Assembly (NCBI RefSeq): GCF_018555435.2
Contig: NZ_JAFEJT020000001.1
Location: forward strand, 1-64,000
Direction: 5' to 3'
Source of the DNA: Bifidobacterium amazonense
GTDB lineage: Bacteria; Actinomycetota; Actinomycetes; Actinomycetales; Bifidobacteriaceae
DNA: 64,000 bases
In this document: positions 56,137 to 64,000 of the stretch, in pieces
Numbering within the stretch: the stretch's first letter is position 1
Layout: every line of letters starts with the position of its first letter
The notes under the pieces: generated by a model
The model's database searches: none
Told to the model about the DNA's origin: nothing
What the model saw: the letters and a program-made list of their open reading frames with translations, nothing else
Made by a program: the position numbers and the translations under genes

Positions 56137-56144
56137 GGCAGACG

Positions 56145-57320
56145 ATGACTATGAGCAAGAAAACCGTGAACGTCGTACTTGCCGGCGGAGGCACCGCCGG
56201 ACACGTCAACCCATTGCTGTCGGTGGCGGACGCCATCCGACGCATCGACCCGAACGCCAACGTGAGCGTCATCGGCACCGCCGTCGGACTCGAGCACGAT
56301 CTGGTGCCGCAGGCCGGCTACGAACTGGACGCCATCGACAAGGTCCCGTTCCCCCGCAGGCCCAATCTCGACGCGCTGCGCTTCCCGATGCGCTGGAAGC
56401 GCGAGGGTGACAAGGTGCGCGCCATCCTCGAGGCGCGTCACGCCGACGTGGTGGTCGGCTTCGGCGGCTACGCATCCGCGCCCGTGTACGCCGCGGCGCA
56501 CCGCATGGGCATCCCGATCGTCATCCACGAACAGAACGCGCGCGCCGGCATGGCCAACAAGCTCGGCGCCCGCTGGGCGAGCTACATCGGCACCGCCTAT
56601 GCCGGCACCGGGCTCAAGCCGGCCGCCGGAGCCGTGATCGAACGCGTGGGCCTGCCGCTGCGCCCGGCCATCGCTTCGCTGTGCGCGAGGCTCGAAACCG
56701 ACCGTGTCGCCGTGCGCGACGAGGCCGCCGCCCGTCTCGGCATCGACCCGAAGCGGCCGCTCGTGCTCGTCACCGGCGGTTCGCTCGGCGCGCTCAGCCT
56801 TAACCGCGCGGTGTCCGAGGCGTCCGCCGACCTGCTCAAATCCGCGCAGATCATCCACCTGACCGGTAGGGGCAAGATCGACGAGGTGCGCGCCACCGTC
56901 GCACGCGAGGCCGGCGAGGCCGCGCTGTCCGGACTGTTCGACGAGTCGACGGGCGGAGACTACCATGTCGCCGAATATCTTGAACGCATCGATCTCGCGT
57001 TCGCATGCTCCGCGCTCGTGATCTGCCGTGCCGGCGCCGGCTCCGTGTCCGAACTGGCGGCGCTCGGCCTGCCCGCGGTCTACGTGCCGCTGCCCATCGG
57101 CAACGGGGAGCAGCGGTTCAACGCGCAGCCGGTCGTCGAGGCCGGCGGCGGACTCATGGTCGCCGACCGCGACTTCACCGCCGACTGGGTGCGCGAGCAT
57201 GTGCCGGGTCTGCTGGACGACCCGATCCGACTGCGCCAGTTCGGCGAGAAGGCGTGGGGATACGGCATCCGCGACGCGGCCGACAAGATGGCGCGCAAGG
57301 TACTCGAACTCGCCCGGTGA
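56145..57320 (+). CDS. murG: UDP-GlcNAc:lipid I N-acetylglucosaminyltransferase
   Basis: 391 aa, GT28 family. Converts lipid I to lipid II on the inner membrane face. Seen: [20 protein letters not shown] (glycine loop), [44 protein letters not shown], and [24 protein letters not shown]. There are two in-frame ATGs, 56145 and 56151; the first fits the leaderless promoter. Confidence 0.95.
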   Translation: MTMSKKTVNVVLAGGGTAGHVNPLLSVADAIRRIDPNANVSVIGTAVGLEHDLVPQAGYELDAIDKVPFPRRPNLDALRFPMRWKREGDKVRAILEARHADVVVGFGGYASAPVYAAAHRMGIPIVIHEQNARAGMANKLGARWASYIGTAYAGTGLKPAAGAVIERVGLPLRPAIASLCARLETDRVAVRDEAAARLGIDPKRPLVLVTGGSLGALSLNRAVSEASADLLKSAQIIHLTGRGKIDEVRATVAREAGEAALSGLFDESTGGDYHVAEYLERIDLAFACSALVICRAGAGSVSELAALGLPAVYVPLPIGNGEQRFNAQPVVEAGGGLMVADRDFTADWVREHVPGLLDDPIRLRQFGEKAWGYGIRDAADKMARKVLELAR

Positions 57321-57379
57321 CGCCGCACCCATCATCCATGCCCATGACAGCAATGGCAGAAACCCTCAAGGAGAATACG

Positions 57380-58942
57380 TTGTCAGACACCACCACGGAC
57401 GACACGGTCGTCCTCGATCCCACACACGCCGCATTCGGCGACGGACAGACGACGAACGATCTGGGCCGCACCCACTTCATCGGCATCGGAGGCGCGGGCA
57501 TGAGCGTGCTCGCCGAAATGCTGCACGAGCGCGGCGTCGACGTCGACGGCTCCGACCGCGAACGCAGCGCCAAGACGGACCGTCTCACCGCGCTCGGCAT
57601 CCACGTCGAATTCGGCCAGCGTGCCGAGAACGTGGCCGGCGCTCGCACGGTCGTCTACTCGAGCGCCATCAAGCCGGACAATCCGGAGATCGTCGCCGCG
57701 CATCAGGCCGGCGCGCGCATCGTGCACCGCAGCGACATCCTCGCGCTGCTCATGAACGGCCGCCGCGCCGTGACCGTGGCCGGCGCACACGGCAAGACCA
57801 CCACCAGCTCGCTGCTCGCGCACATCCTCGTGCATGCTGGCGAAGGCGCGCTCGCCGACCCGAGCTACGCGATCGGCGGCTCCATCCAGGGGCCCGACGG
57901 ATCCACGCTCGACGGCGGACACGCCGGACACGGCGACGTGCTCGTCGCCGAGGCCGACGAATCGGACGGCAGCTTCGAAAAGTACCGTCCGACCATCGCG
58001 ATCATCACCAACGCCGAACCGGACCATCTCGACCACTACGGCGACGCCGCCCACTACCATGCGGCATTCGCCGAACACGCCGGGCACGCGCTCGAGCACG
58101 TGATCATCTGCGTCGACGACGAGGGCGCGCTCGGCGTGCTGCGCTCGCTCGACCCCGCCGTCGCAGCCCGGGCGGTCGCCTACTCGACCCAACCGCGCGA
58201 GACGTTCGGCGACCTGAACGGCGCGACGTTCGTGCGCATCGAATCGGAGACCGAGGCCAGCGGCAGCGGCGCCGAACGGTTCACGATCGCGCTGCCGGGC
58301 ACGCTGCTCGGCGGCGGCGACCTGCGCCTGCCCGTCTCGCTCATCGTGCCGGGCATCCACAACGCGCGCAACGCGACCGCGGCCATCACCGCCGCCGTGC
58401 TGCTCGGCATGGACCCGCACCGCGCGGCCGAGGCCGCCGGCACGTTCCTCGGCGCGGCCCGCCGGTTCCAGGTGCGCGGCACCGTGGCCGACGTGACCGT
58501 GGTGGACGACTACGCCCACCATCCCACCGAAATCGCGGCCCTGCTCGACGCCGCGCGCCGGCGCTACCCGAACGCCGTGATCCGCGTGCTGTTCCAGCCG
58601 CACCTGTTCTCACGCACCGCGTTCTTCGCCGACGAGTTCGCGCGGGCGCTCGCCAAGGCCGACGACGTGATCGTCTCCGGCATCTTCCCCGCACGCGAAA
58701 AGCAGGAGGACTTCCCCGGCGTGGGACCGCGTACGATCGTCGACGCGGCCGCCGGCCTCGCCCACGAGCCGGACGGCCAGTGGATCCGCGCGGTCGACGA
58801 CATGCGCGTCGCCGCGCAGATGCTCGCCATGCGCGCGCATCACGGCGACGTGATCTTCACCGTGGGCGCCGGCGACGTCACGCAGATGGATGACGTGCTG
58901 CTGCACGCGCTCGAGGCGCATCGCGTGGCGGACGGGCGCTGA
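57380..58942 (+). CDS. murC: UDP-MurNAc:L-alanine ligase
   Basis: 520 aa. Start is a TTG: AAGGAG lies six bases before it, while ATGs at 57338, 57344 and 57353 lack sites. Motifs: HFIGIGGAGMSVLAEMLHER, ATP loop VAGAHGKTTTSSLLAHIL, EADESDGSFEKYRP, and VDDYAHHPTEIAALL. It adds L-Ala to UDP-MurNAc, the first peptide step. About 30 residues precede the usual family start. The stop overlaps the ftsQ start by one base. Confidence 0.94.
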   Translation: MSDTTTDDTVVLDPTHAAFGDGQTTNDLGRTHFIGIGGAGMSVLAEMLHERGVDVDGSDRERSAKTDRLTALGIHVEFGQRAENVAGARTVVYSSAIKPDNPEIVAAHQAGARIVHRSDILALLMNGRRAVTVAGAHGKTTTSSLLAHILVHAGEGALADPSYAIGGSIQGPDGSTLDGGHAGHGDVLVAEADESDGSFEKYRPTIAIITNAEPDHLDHYGDAAHYHAAFAEHAGHALEHVIICVDDEGALGVLRSLDPAVAARAVAYSTQPRETFGDLNGATFVRIESETEASGSGAERFTIALPGTLLGGGDLRLPVSLIVPGIHNARNATAAITAAVLLGMDPHRAAEAAGTFLGAARRFQVRGTVADVTVVDDYAHHPTEIAALLDAARRRYPNAVIRVLFQPHLFSRTAFFADEFARALAKADDVIVSGIFPAREKQEDFPGVGPRTIVDAAAGLAHEPDGQWIRAVDDMRVAAQMLAMRAHHGDVIFTVGAGDVTQMDDVLLHALEAHRVADGR

Positions 58943-60318
58943 TGGCGCGACGGATCGTCAGTTCCGGCGACAAGGACAAGGCCTCGGACGGCGGCGCACG
59001 CCGTCGCGCCGCGCGTTCCGTTGCCGGCTCGTCGGGTTCCTCCGTCCCCGGTGCGGCGAAGGACGGCGGCGGCAGGCGGGGCGGCGGCTCCCGCACGGTC
59101 TCGTCGTCCGGATCCTCCTCGTCCAACGCGGTGCCCGGATCGTCTGGCCGCGGCTCCGGCACGGCGCGCTCCGCCCGCTCGGCATCGGGTGCGGCGGGGT
59201 CGGCCGGTTCGTCCGGGTCGGCCGGTTCGGGCAAGAGGCCGGCGACCGGGTCGATGCCCGTGAGCCGTGCCTCGTCGTCGCGCCCGTCGCATGAGGGCAC
59301 CGGGTCCACGCCGGCCATCCGCAAGTCGGTGCCGGCAAAGCATCGCACCGCTGCCGCCCGGGCCGCGTCCTCGAGCGGCGTGCGCAAGACGTCCGGCGCG
59401 CGGCGTGCGGGCGGTCGCGAACATACCCGCGCATCCGGATCCACGAACGTCGCCCCGCGCGCGGACGGGGGATTCATCGACGCGCGACGCATGCCCAGCG
59501 AGGACGTGGTCGCCAAGACGTTGCGGGAGACGTCCGGCGCGCTCGGCATCCCCACCAGACCCAAGGTCATCGACTTCAATGCCCGTCTCAAGGAGAAACG
59601 CAGGGCCGGAGCCCGTACGATCGCCCTGCGCGTGGTCGCCGTGGTCGCCGCGGTCGCCGCGGTGTGCTCGCTGGTCTGGCTGCTGTTCCTCTCCCCGGTG
59701 CTGCGGCTGGAGACCTCCCAGATCAGCGTGACCGGCGGCAACGAATGGGTCAGCGGCGACGACATCCTCGCCATCGCCGACAAGCAGTCCGGCAAATCGC
59801 TGCTGCTCGTCTCCGTGAAGGACGTGACGGCCCAGCTGACGAACATTCCGGGCGTCACCGAGGCGGACGTGACCAAGCGCTACCCGCACGGCCTGTCCGT
59901 CAAGGTCAGCGCGCAGCAGCCCGCCGCCATGCTCAAGGCCTCCGACTCGCAGATGGTGGCCGTGGACAGCAGGGCCCGCGTGCTCAACACCGTGGGGCAC
60001 ACCTCCACCAAGGGCATTCCGGTGATCGAGGTGAAGGACGTGGAGGCGTCGCTGAAGAACAAGTCGGTCAAGGAGGCGCTCAAGGTGCTCGGCGGGCTTT
60101 CGGATTCGATGCGCTCGTCGATCACCAAGGTGACCGCAAGCACGCAGGACTCGGTCACCACCGAGCTCAACGGCGGCGAGCATGTCGTGGTCTGGGGCGA
60201 CTCGTCCGACCTCAAGCTCAAGATGGCGATCGTCGACAAGATCCTGTCCGATCCCGATGTGATCGGCGACAAGACGCAGGTGGACGTCTCCGCCCCGTCG
60301 CGGCCGATCATCAAATAG
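58942..60318 (+). CDS. ftsQ: Division protein FtsQ with long low-complexity head
   Basis: 458 aa against about 250-320 for most FtsQ. Residues 1-180 are Ser/Gly/Ala/Arg-rich and probably disordered (runs such as GSSGSAGSGKRPATGS). One helix at about 226-250 (VVAVVAAVAAVCSLVWLLF) is followed by a POTRA domain (ISVTGGNEWVSGDDILAIAD) and the FtsQ beta domain to the end. FtsQ links early and late divisome proteins. The head is cytoplasmic by topology. Last gene of the dcw run in the window; ftsZ is not adjacent. Confidence 0.9.
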   Translation: MARRIVSSGDKDKASDGGARRRAARSVAGSSGSSVPGAAKDGGGRRGGGSRTVSSSGSSSSNAVPGSSGRGSGTARSARSASGAAGSAGSSGSAGSGKRPATGSMPVSRASSSRPSHEGTGSTPAIRKSVPAKHRTAAARAASSSGVRKTSGARRAGGREHTRASGSTNVAPRADGGFIDARRMPSEDVVAKTLRETSGALGIPTRPKVIDFNARLKEKRRAGARTIALRVVAVVAAVAAVCSLVWLLFLSPVLRLETSQISVTGGNEWVSGDDILAIADKQSGKSLLLVSVKDVTAQLTNIPGVTEADVTKRYPHGLSVKVSAQQPAAMLKASDSQMVAVDSRARVLNTVGHTSTKGIPVIEVKDVEASLKNKSVKEALKVLGGLSDSMRSSITKVTASTQDSVTTELNGGEHVVVWGDSSDLKLKMAIVDKILSDPDVIGDKTQVDVSAPSRPIIK

Positions 60319-60458
60319 ATCGCGGGATCGATCGCGGGGCGACGGGTCGTGACGACGGAGGTGGGTGAGGATCGGCACCCGCTGCCGTTCCCCCGTCGGA
60401 CGGCCGTTGCGCAACCGTCGCGCCATCGCCGGCGACACGCTATGCCGTACGCGAAAAC

Positions 60459-60487
60459 TTGCCGTTTCGCCGGTTCGGACGTATATT
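60459..60487 (+). promoter_or_regulatory. Promoter of ssrA
   Basis: TTGCCG (60459-60464) and TATATT (60482-60487) with 17 bases between. Transcription would begin near 60494, about 33 bases before the mature tmRNA end. Confidence 0.8.
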
Positions 60488-60526
60488 GAAAAGTCCGCGC
60501 AAGCGGAGGCTTGATAATTCAAGATT

Positions 60527-60923
60527 GGGGTCGATCGGTTTCGACGGTGACCTGTTCGTCGCAGGGAAGCGTGCCGAGAACGCCGGGTCCGCTCGTGGAT
60601 GTCCCCGGCAAAAGAATAAGTGCTAAATCTAACCGCACTGAGTTCGCTCTCGCTGCCTGAGCTTCGCGCCAGGATTAACCAGTGAGCAGCCGCTCCGTTC
60701 ACTCCTTCTCGTCTTTGGGAGGATGCTGAGCGTCGTTAAGAAGACTTGCTGATGCAGCTGCGTTGCAGGGCTGCATCGGGACTTTGACTGCGAATATGCC
60801 CGCCGTCCGTTGTCTGCGACATAGACGGGGGCAGAAAAACCGCCAAACGGCCAGCAGACTACGCACGTAGAAGACTGCGGGCTCGGTCACCGGACCGGGG
60901 TTCAATTCCCCGCGACTCCACCA
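60527..60923 (+). ncRNA. ssrA: Transfer-messenger RNA
   Basis: 397 bases. The acceptor stem pairs GGGGTCG at the 5' end with CGACTCC before ACCA at the 3' end; the T-arm is CCGGGGTTCAATTCC with the usual GTTCAA loop. The tag reading frame runs 60622-60660 and gives AKSNRTEFALAA then TGA, ending in the degradation signal ALAA; this matches the bifidobacterial tag. tmRNA frees stalled ribosomes and marks the broken product. The CCA end is encoded. It has its own promoter and terminator. Confidence 0.98.
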
Positions 60924-60928
60924 ACCAA

Positions 60929-60959
60929 AGCGCCACCCTCACAAGGGGTGGCGCTTTTT
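60929..60959 (+). terminator. Rho-independent terminator of ssrA
   Basis: AGCGCCACCC at 60929-60938 pairs with GGGTGGCGCT at 60946-60955 and is followed by TTTT. Confidence 0.95.
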
Positions 60960-61045
60960 CATATGCGGCCCCGGCCGTCGCCGGGCGTGGCCGGCGCGTC
61001 AGGCGCATCCGGCATGTCCTCGAAACACGCGCGGCGGCAGGGGAC

Positions 61046-61093
61046 TTGACATGTCCGCCGGCGATGTACAGAATGGTACTAAAGCGCTTTAGT
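61046..61093 (+). promoter_or_regulatory. Promoter and LacI-type operator of the alpha-mannosidase gene
   Basis: TTGACA (61046-61051), 17 bases, CAGAAT (61069-61074). A perfect 16-bp palindrome, ACTAAAGCGCTTTAGT (61078-61093), lies over the expected start of transcription. Its central CG-type symmetry is typical of LacI-family sugar repressors. Confidence 0.75.
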
Positions 61094-61212
61094 TGACCGG
61101 CGGCCCCCGTACGATCGGCGAGCGCGCAGCCCAACCCCAAGCACGGGGGACACAACGACGTGGCCGCACGGCCTGCGACATCGGCAACCAAGGGGAGTGA
61201 AGACAGACAACC

Positions 61213-64000
61213 ATGTTTCTGAAACCCGAACAGCAGCTCGAGCGCTGCAAGCGCATCCTGCGCCAGCGCGTCAGCCCGCACATCCATCCAAGCGTCGCGC
61301 GTCTGAGCGTCGAGGCGTTCGACATCCCGGGCGAGCCCATGCCGTCCGAGGAGTTCTTCGCCAAGCTCGGCCGCGGCGAGATCGAGTTCAAGCCGTTCGA
61401 ACTCGGCCACGAATGGGGCACCACGTGGGGCACCGTCTGGTTTCGCCTGAGCGGCCAGGTGCCGGCCGGCTATCCGAAGCACGGCGAGGCGCTCGAACTC
61501 ATCCTCGACCTCGGCTGGTACGAGCACTCCTGCGGCGGGCACATCGAAGGACTCGTCTACCGCCCCGACGGCACCGCCATCAAGGCCGTGCACCCGCTCA
61601 ACATCTGGGTGCCGTTCATGGATGCCGACGGCACCGCGCACACGCCCATCGCCGAAGACGGCACGTTCACCCTGTATCTCGAGGCCGCAAGCAACCCGCT
61701 GCTGCTCGGCGTGCCGCCGTTCATCGAGACCGAACTCGGAGAGAGGGCCACCGGCCGCCCCGACGAGCCGTACGTGTTCCGTTCCGCCGACCTGACCTCG
61801 TTCAACCGCGAACTCGACGAATACCGCATCGACCTCGACGTCGCCTGCCAGCTCATGGAGCTCGCCGACAAGTCGTCGCCGCGCTACTGGCAGCTCGCCA
61901 AGGCGCTCCAGCGTTCGCTCAACGTCTACGACGAGCGCGACATCGACGGCACGGTCGAAACGGCGCGCGCCGAACTCGCCGGCGTGCTCGCCAAGCCCGC
62001 CAACGCGTCCGCCATGCAGGTGAGCGCCGTCGGCCACGCGCACATCGATTCCGCATGGCTGTGGCCGGTGCGTGAGACCCGCCGCAAGGTCGCCCGCACC
62101 GTCTCCAACGCGCTCGCCCTCATGGACGCCGACCCCGACTTCAAGTACGCGATGAGCTCCGCCCAGCAGTACGCATGGCTCGAGGAGGACCATCCCGACA
62201 TCTTCGCGCGCATGCTCGAACGCATCAGGGAAGGCCGGTTCATCCCGGTCGGCGGCATGTGGGTCGAGGCCGACGGCATGCTGCCCGGCGGCGAATCGCT
62301 CATCCGCCAGGTCTCCTACGGCAAGCGCTATTTCAAGGAGAAGCTCGGCGTCGAACCCAAGGGCATCTGGCTGCCCGACAGCTTCGGCTACACCGGCGCC
62401 TGGCCGCAGATCGCCCGCCGCGCCGGCTACGAGTGGTTCCTCACGCAGAAGATCTCGTGGAACGACACCACCAAGTTCCCGCACCACTCGTTCCTGTGGC
62501 GCGGCATCGACGGCACCCCGATCTTCACGCACTTCCCGCCCTCCGACACGTACGCCGCATGGTGCAAGGCGCAGGAGCTCGACTACGCGGAGAAGAACTT
62601 CCAGGACAAGGACCTCGCCGACCGTTCACTGCTGCTCTTCGGCTTCGGCGACGGCGGCGGCGGTCCCACGCGCGACATGATGGACCACCTGCACCGCTAC
62701 GAGAACCTCGAGGGAGTCTCCCGCGTGAGCGTCGAAGGTCCGAACGAGTTCTTCTCCAAGGCGCGCACGCAGCTCGAAGCGAACGCCGGCACGGAAATGC
62801 CCGAATACCAGGGCGAACTGTACCTCGAACTGCACCGAGGCACGCTCACCTCGCAGCAGGACATGAAGCGCGGCTGCCGCACGGAGGAGTCGCTGCTGCG
62901 CACGGTCGAATACCTCGGCGCCGCAGCCTCGCTCGCCGACCCGGCGTACACGTACCCGGCCGAGGAGATGGACCGCATCTGGAAGACGCTGCTGCTCAAC
63001 CAGTTCCACGACATCCTGCCCGGCTCCGGCATCTCGTGGGTGCACCGCGAGGCCCGCGAGGACTATGCGCGCGACCTCAAGCGCCTGGCCGAGATCGCCG
63101 CCGACGCCTGCGCCGCGCTGCGCGCCGCCGATCCGACGGCCGACGTGCTGCCCGAGGCGCGCATCAGCCAATACCACGCAGACGGCTCGTCGTGGCGGGT
63201 GCTGCCGGCCGGCCATGTCACCGGCCGTGTCGCCGGCGCCGCCGCGCACGATGCCGCGACGATCGAAACGCTGCCGGACGGCGGCGTGCGCATCGCGAAC
63301 GGCCATCTGACCGCGACGATCGGCCCGGACGGCACCGTCTCCTCGCTCGTCGATGAGATCCGTGGCCGCGAGCTCGTACCGGCCGGCGCCGCGCTCGGCC
63401 GATACGAGCTGATGAAGGACGAGCCGGCCGTCTGGGACGCGTGGGAGATCGAACGCGAGTCGCTGCTCATGGCCGGCGGACTGTCCGGCCGCGTGCTCGA
63501 CGCACACATCGACGCGACCGGCACGGCGACCGTCGCCGTACGCACCGACGACGGCGACACGGTGATCGACACGACGATCACGCTGCGTCCGGGGGCCGCG
63601 CAGCTCGACTTCCACGCGGACATCGACTGGCACGAACGCGAACGCTTCCTCAAGGTCGACCTGCCGGTCGCGATCGCGGCGGAACGGGCGACCTACGACT
63701 GCCAGTACGGTCTGGTCACGCGTCCGATCGTCAAGAACAGCGCGTCCGACGAAGCCAAGTTCGAAAGCTGCACCAACCGGTTCGCGATCATCGCCGAACC
63801 CGGCTACGCGGCCGCCGTCGTCAACGGCTCGATCTACGGCTCCGACGCCGCGCCGATCAACGGACATGCGGCGGACGGCTCCGACCGCGGCACGATGTTC
63901 CGCCTGTCGCTGCTCAGCGCGCCCACCTATCCCGACCCGCGCACCGACATCGGCCGTCACGCGTTCGACTGGGCCGTCGTGCCCGGCGCGACGCTCGCCG
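61213..64000 (+). CDS. Alpha-mannosidase, GH38 (partial, runs off window)
   Basis: 929 codons visible, open to the end; the family is about 1000-1050 aa, so roughly 100 codons are missing. Key motifs: GHAHIDSAWLWPVRETRRK (HxHxD zinc site), IWLPDSFGYTGAWPQIARRA with the nucleophile Asp, and the late NQFHDILPGSGISWVHREA. N-terminal strands precede the catalytic barrel, and a beta-rich C-terminal part follows. It cleaves alpha-linked mannose, for example from host N-glycans, and has no signal peptide, so it acts inside on imported oligosaccharides. The ATG follows a weak GGGGAGTGAAGACAG. LacI-type control is likely. Confidence 0.93.
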   Translation, partial: MFLKPEQQLERCKRILRQRVSPHIHPSVARLSVEAFDIPGEPMPSEEFFAKLGRGEIEFKPFELGHEWGTTWGTVWFRLSGQVPAGYPKHGEALELILDLGWYEHSCGGHIEGLVYRPDGTAIKAVHPLNIWVPFMDADGTAHTPIAEDGTFTLYLEAASNPLLLGVPPFIETELGERATGRPDEPYVFRSADLTSFNRELDEYRIDLDVACQLMELADKSSPRYWQLAKALQRSLNVYDERDIDGTVETARAELAGVLAKPANASAMQVSAVGHAHIDSAWLWPVRETRRKVARTVSNALALMDADPDFKYAMSSAQQYAWLEEDHPDIFARMLERIREGRFIPVGGMWVEADGMLPGGESLIRQVSYGKRYFKEKLGVEPKGIWLPDSFGYTGAWPQIARRAGYEWFLTQKISWNDTTKFPHHSFLWRGIDGTPIFTHFPPSDTYAAWCKAQELDYAEKNFQDKDLADRSLLLFGFGDGGGGPTRDMMDHLHRYENLEGVSRVSVEGPNEFFSKARTQLEANAGTEMPEYQGELYLELHRGTLTSQQDMKRGCRTEESLLRTVEYLGAAASLADPAYTYPAEEMDRIWKTLLLNQFHDILPGSGISWVHREAREDYARDLKRLAEIAADACAALRAADPTADVLPEARISQYHADGSSWRVLPAGHVTGRVAGAAAHDAATIETLPDGGVRIANGHLTATIGPDGTVSSLVDEIRGRELVPAGAALGRYELMKDEPAVWDAWEIERESLLMAGGLSGRVLDAHIDATGTATVAVRTDDGDTVIDTTITLRPGAAQLDFHADIDWHERERFLKVDLPVAIAAERATYDCQYGLVTRPIVKNSASDEAKFESCTNRFAIIAEPGYAAAVVNGSIYGSDAAPINGHAADGSDRGTMFRLSLLSAPTYPDPRTDIGRHAFDWAVVPGATLA

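Overview
The window is one continuous stretch of a high-GC actinobacterial chromosome, almost certainly a Bifidobacterium (genus inferred). The evidence is the tmRNA tag AKSNRTEFALAA, an incomplete division cluster with a MurE-like remnant, the lexA / LysM / nrdR block, a HisA of the actinobacterial PriA type, an L-lactate dehydrogenase and a GH38 alpha-mannosidase. No phage, insertion sequence, CRISPR array, tRNA or rRNA was seen. It reads as core genome with small accessory pieces.

Layout. 1-5.5 kb: the lspA end, an RluD-type pseudouridine synthase, a small membrane protein and dnaE, with two perfect DnaA boxes just upstream of dnaE. 5.6-11.2 kb: oleate hydratase behind a tandem palindromic operator, a large fold-back repeat, a YhbY RNA-binding protein, an amidohydrolase, an aldo/keto reductase and an Lrp/AsnC regulator. 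11.5-17.5 kb: a potABCD-like polyamine ABC transporter operon, with potC broken by an in-frame TAG, then a class III aminotransferase that shares upstream motifs with the pot operon. 17.6-25.6 kb: an acetyltransferase, an FGGY sugar kinase and a histidine operon, hisD-hisC-hisB-orf-hisH-hisA. 25.7-30.9 kb: a DUF2252 protein divergent from glnA, an MFS transporter and a membrane-anchored secreted protein. 30.9-38.7 kb: hrpA, a methyltransferase, hflX and ldh. 38.8-45.4 kb: a cation efflux protein, lexA divergent from a LysM division-inhibitor candidate, nrdR, serA and a HelD-like helicase. 45.7-60.3 kb: the dcw cluster, mraZ-rsmH-ftsL-ftsI-(MurE-like)-murF-mraY-murD-ftsW-murG-murC-ftsQ. 60.5 kb to the end: ssrA (tmRNA) and an alpha-mannosidase behind a LacI-type palindrome, running off the window.

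Themes. Many genes have a TANNNT hexamer 6-9 bases before the start codon and no clear ribosome binding site, which suggests leaderless transcripts (dnaE, hisD, the DUF2252 gene, the MFS gene, nrdR, murG and others). The dcw genes are tightly coupled by 1-14 base overlaps, probably with MraZ acting at four TGGNN repeats and an internal promoter before murG. Four SOS boxes lie between lexA and the LysM gene.

I did not find a complete, clearly undescribed system. The items most worth a second look are the potC amber codon, the MurE-like protein that has lost its ATP loop inside the dcw cluster, the DnaA boxes before dnaE, the uncharacterised gene inside the his operon, and the fold-back repeat at 7.6-7.7 kb.
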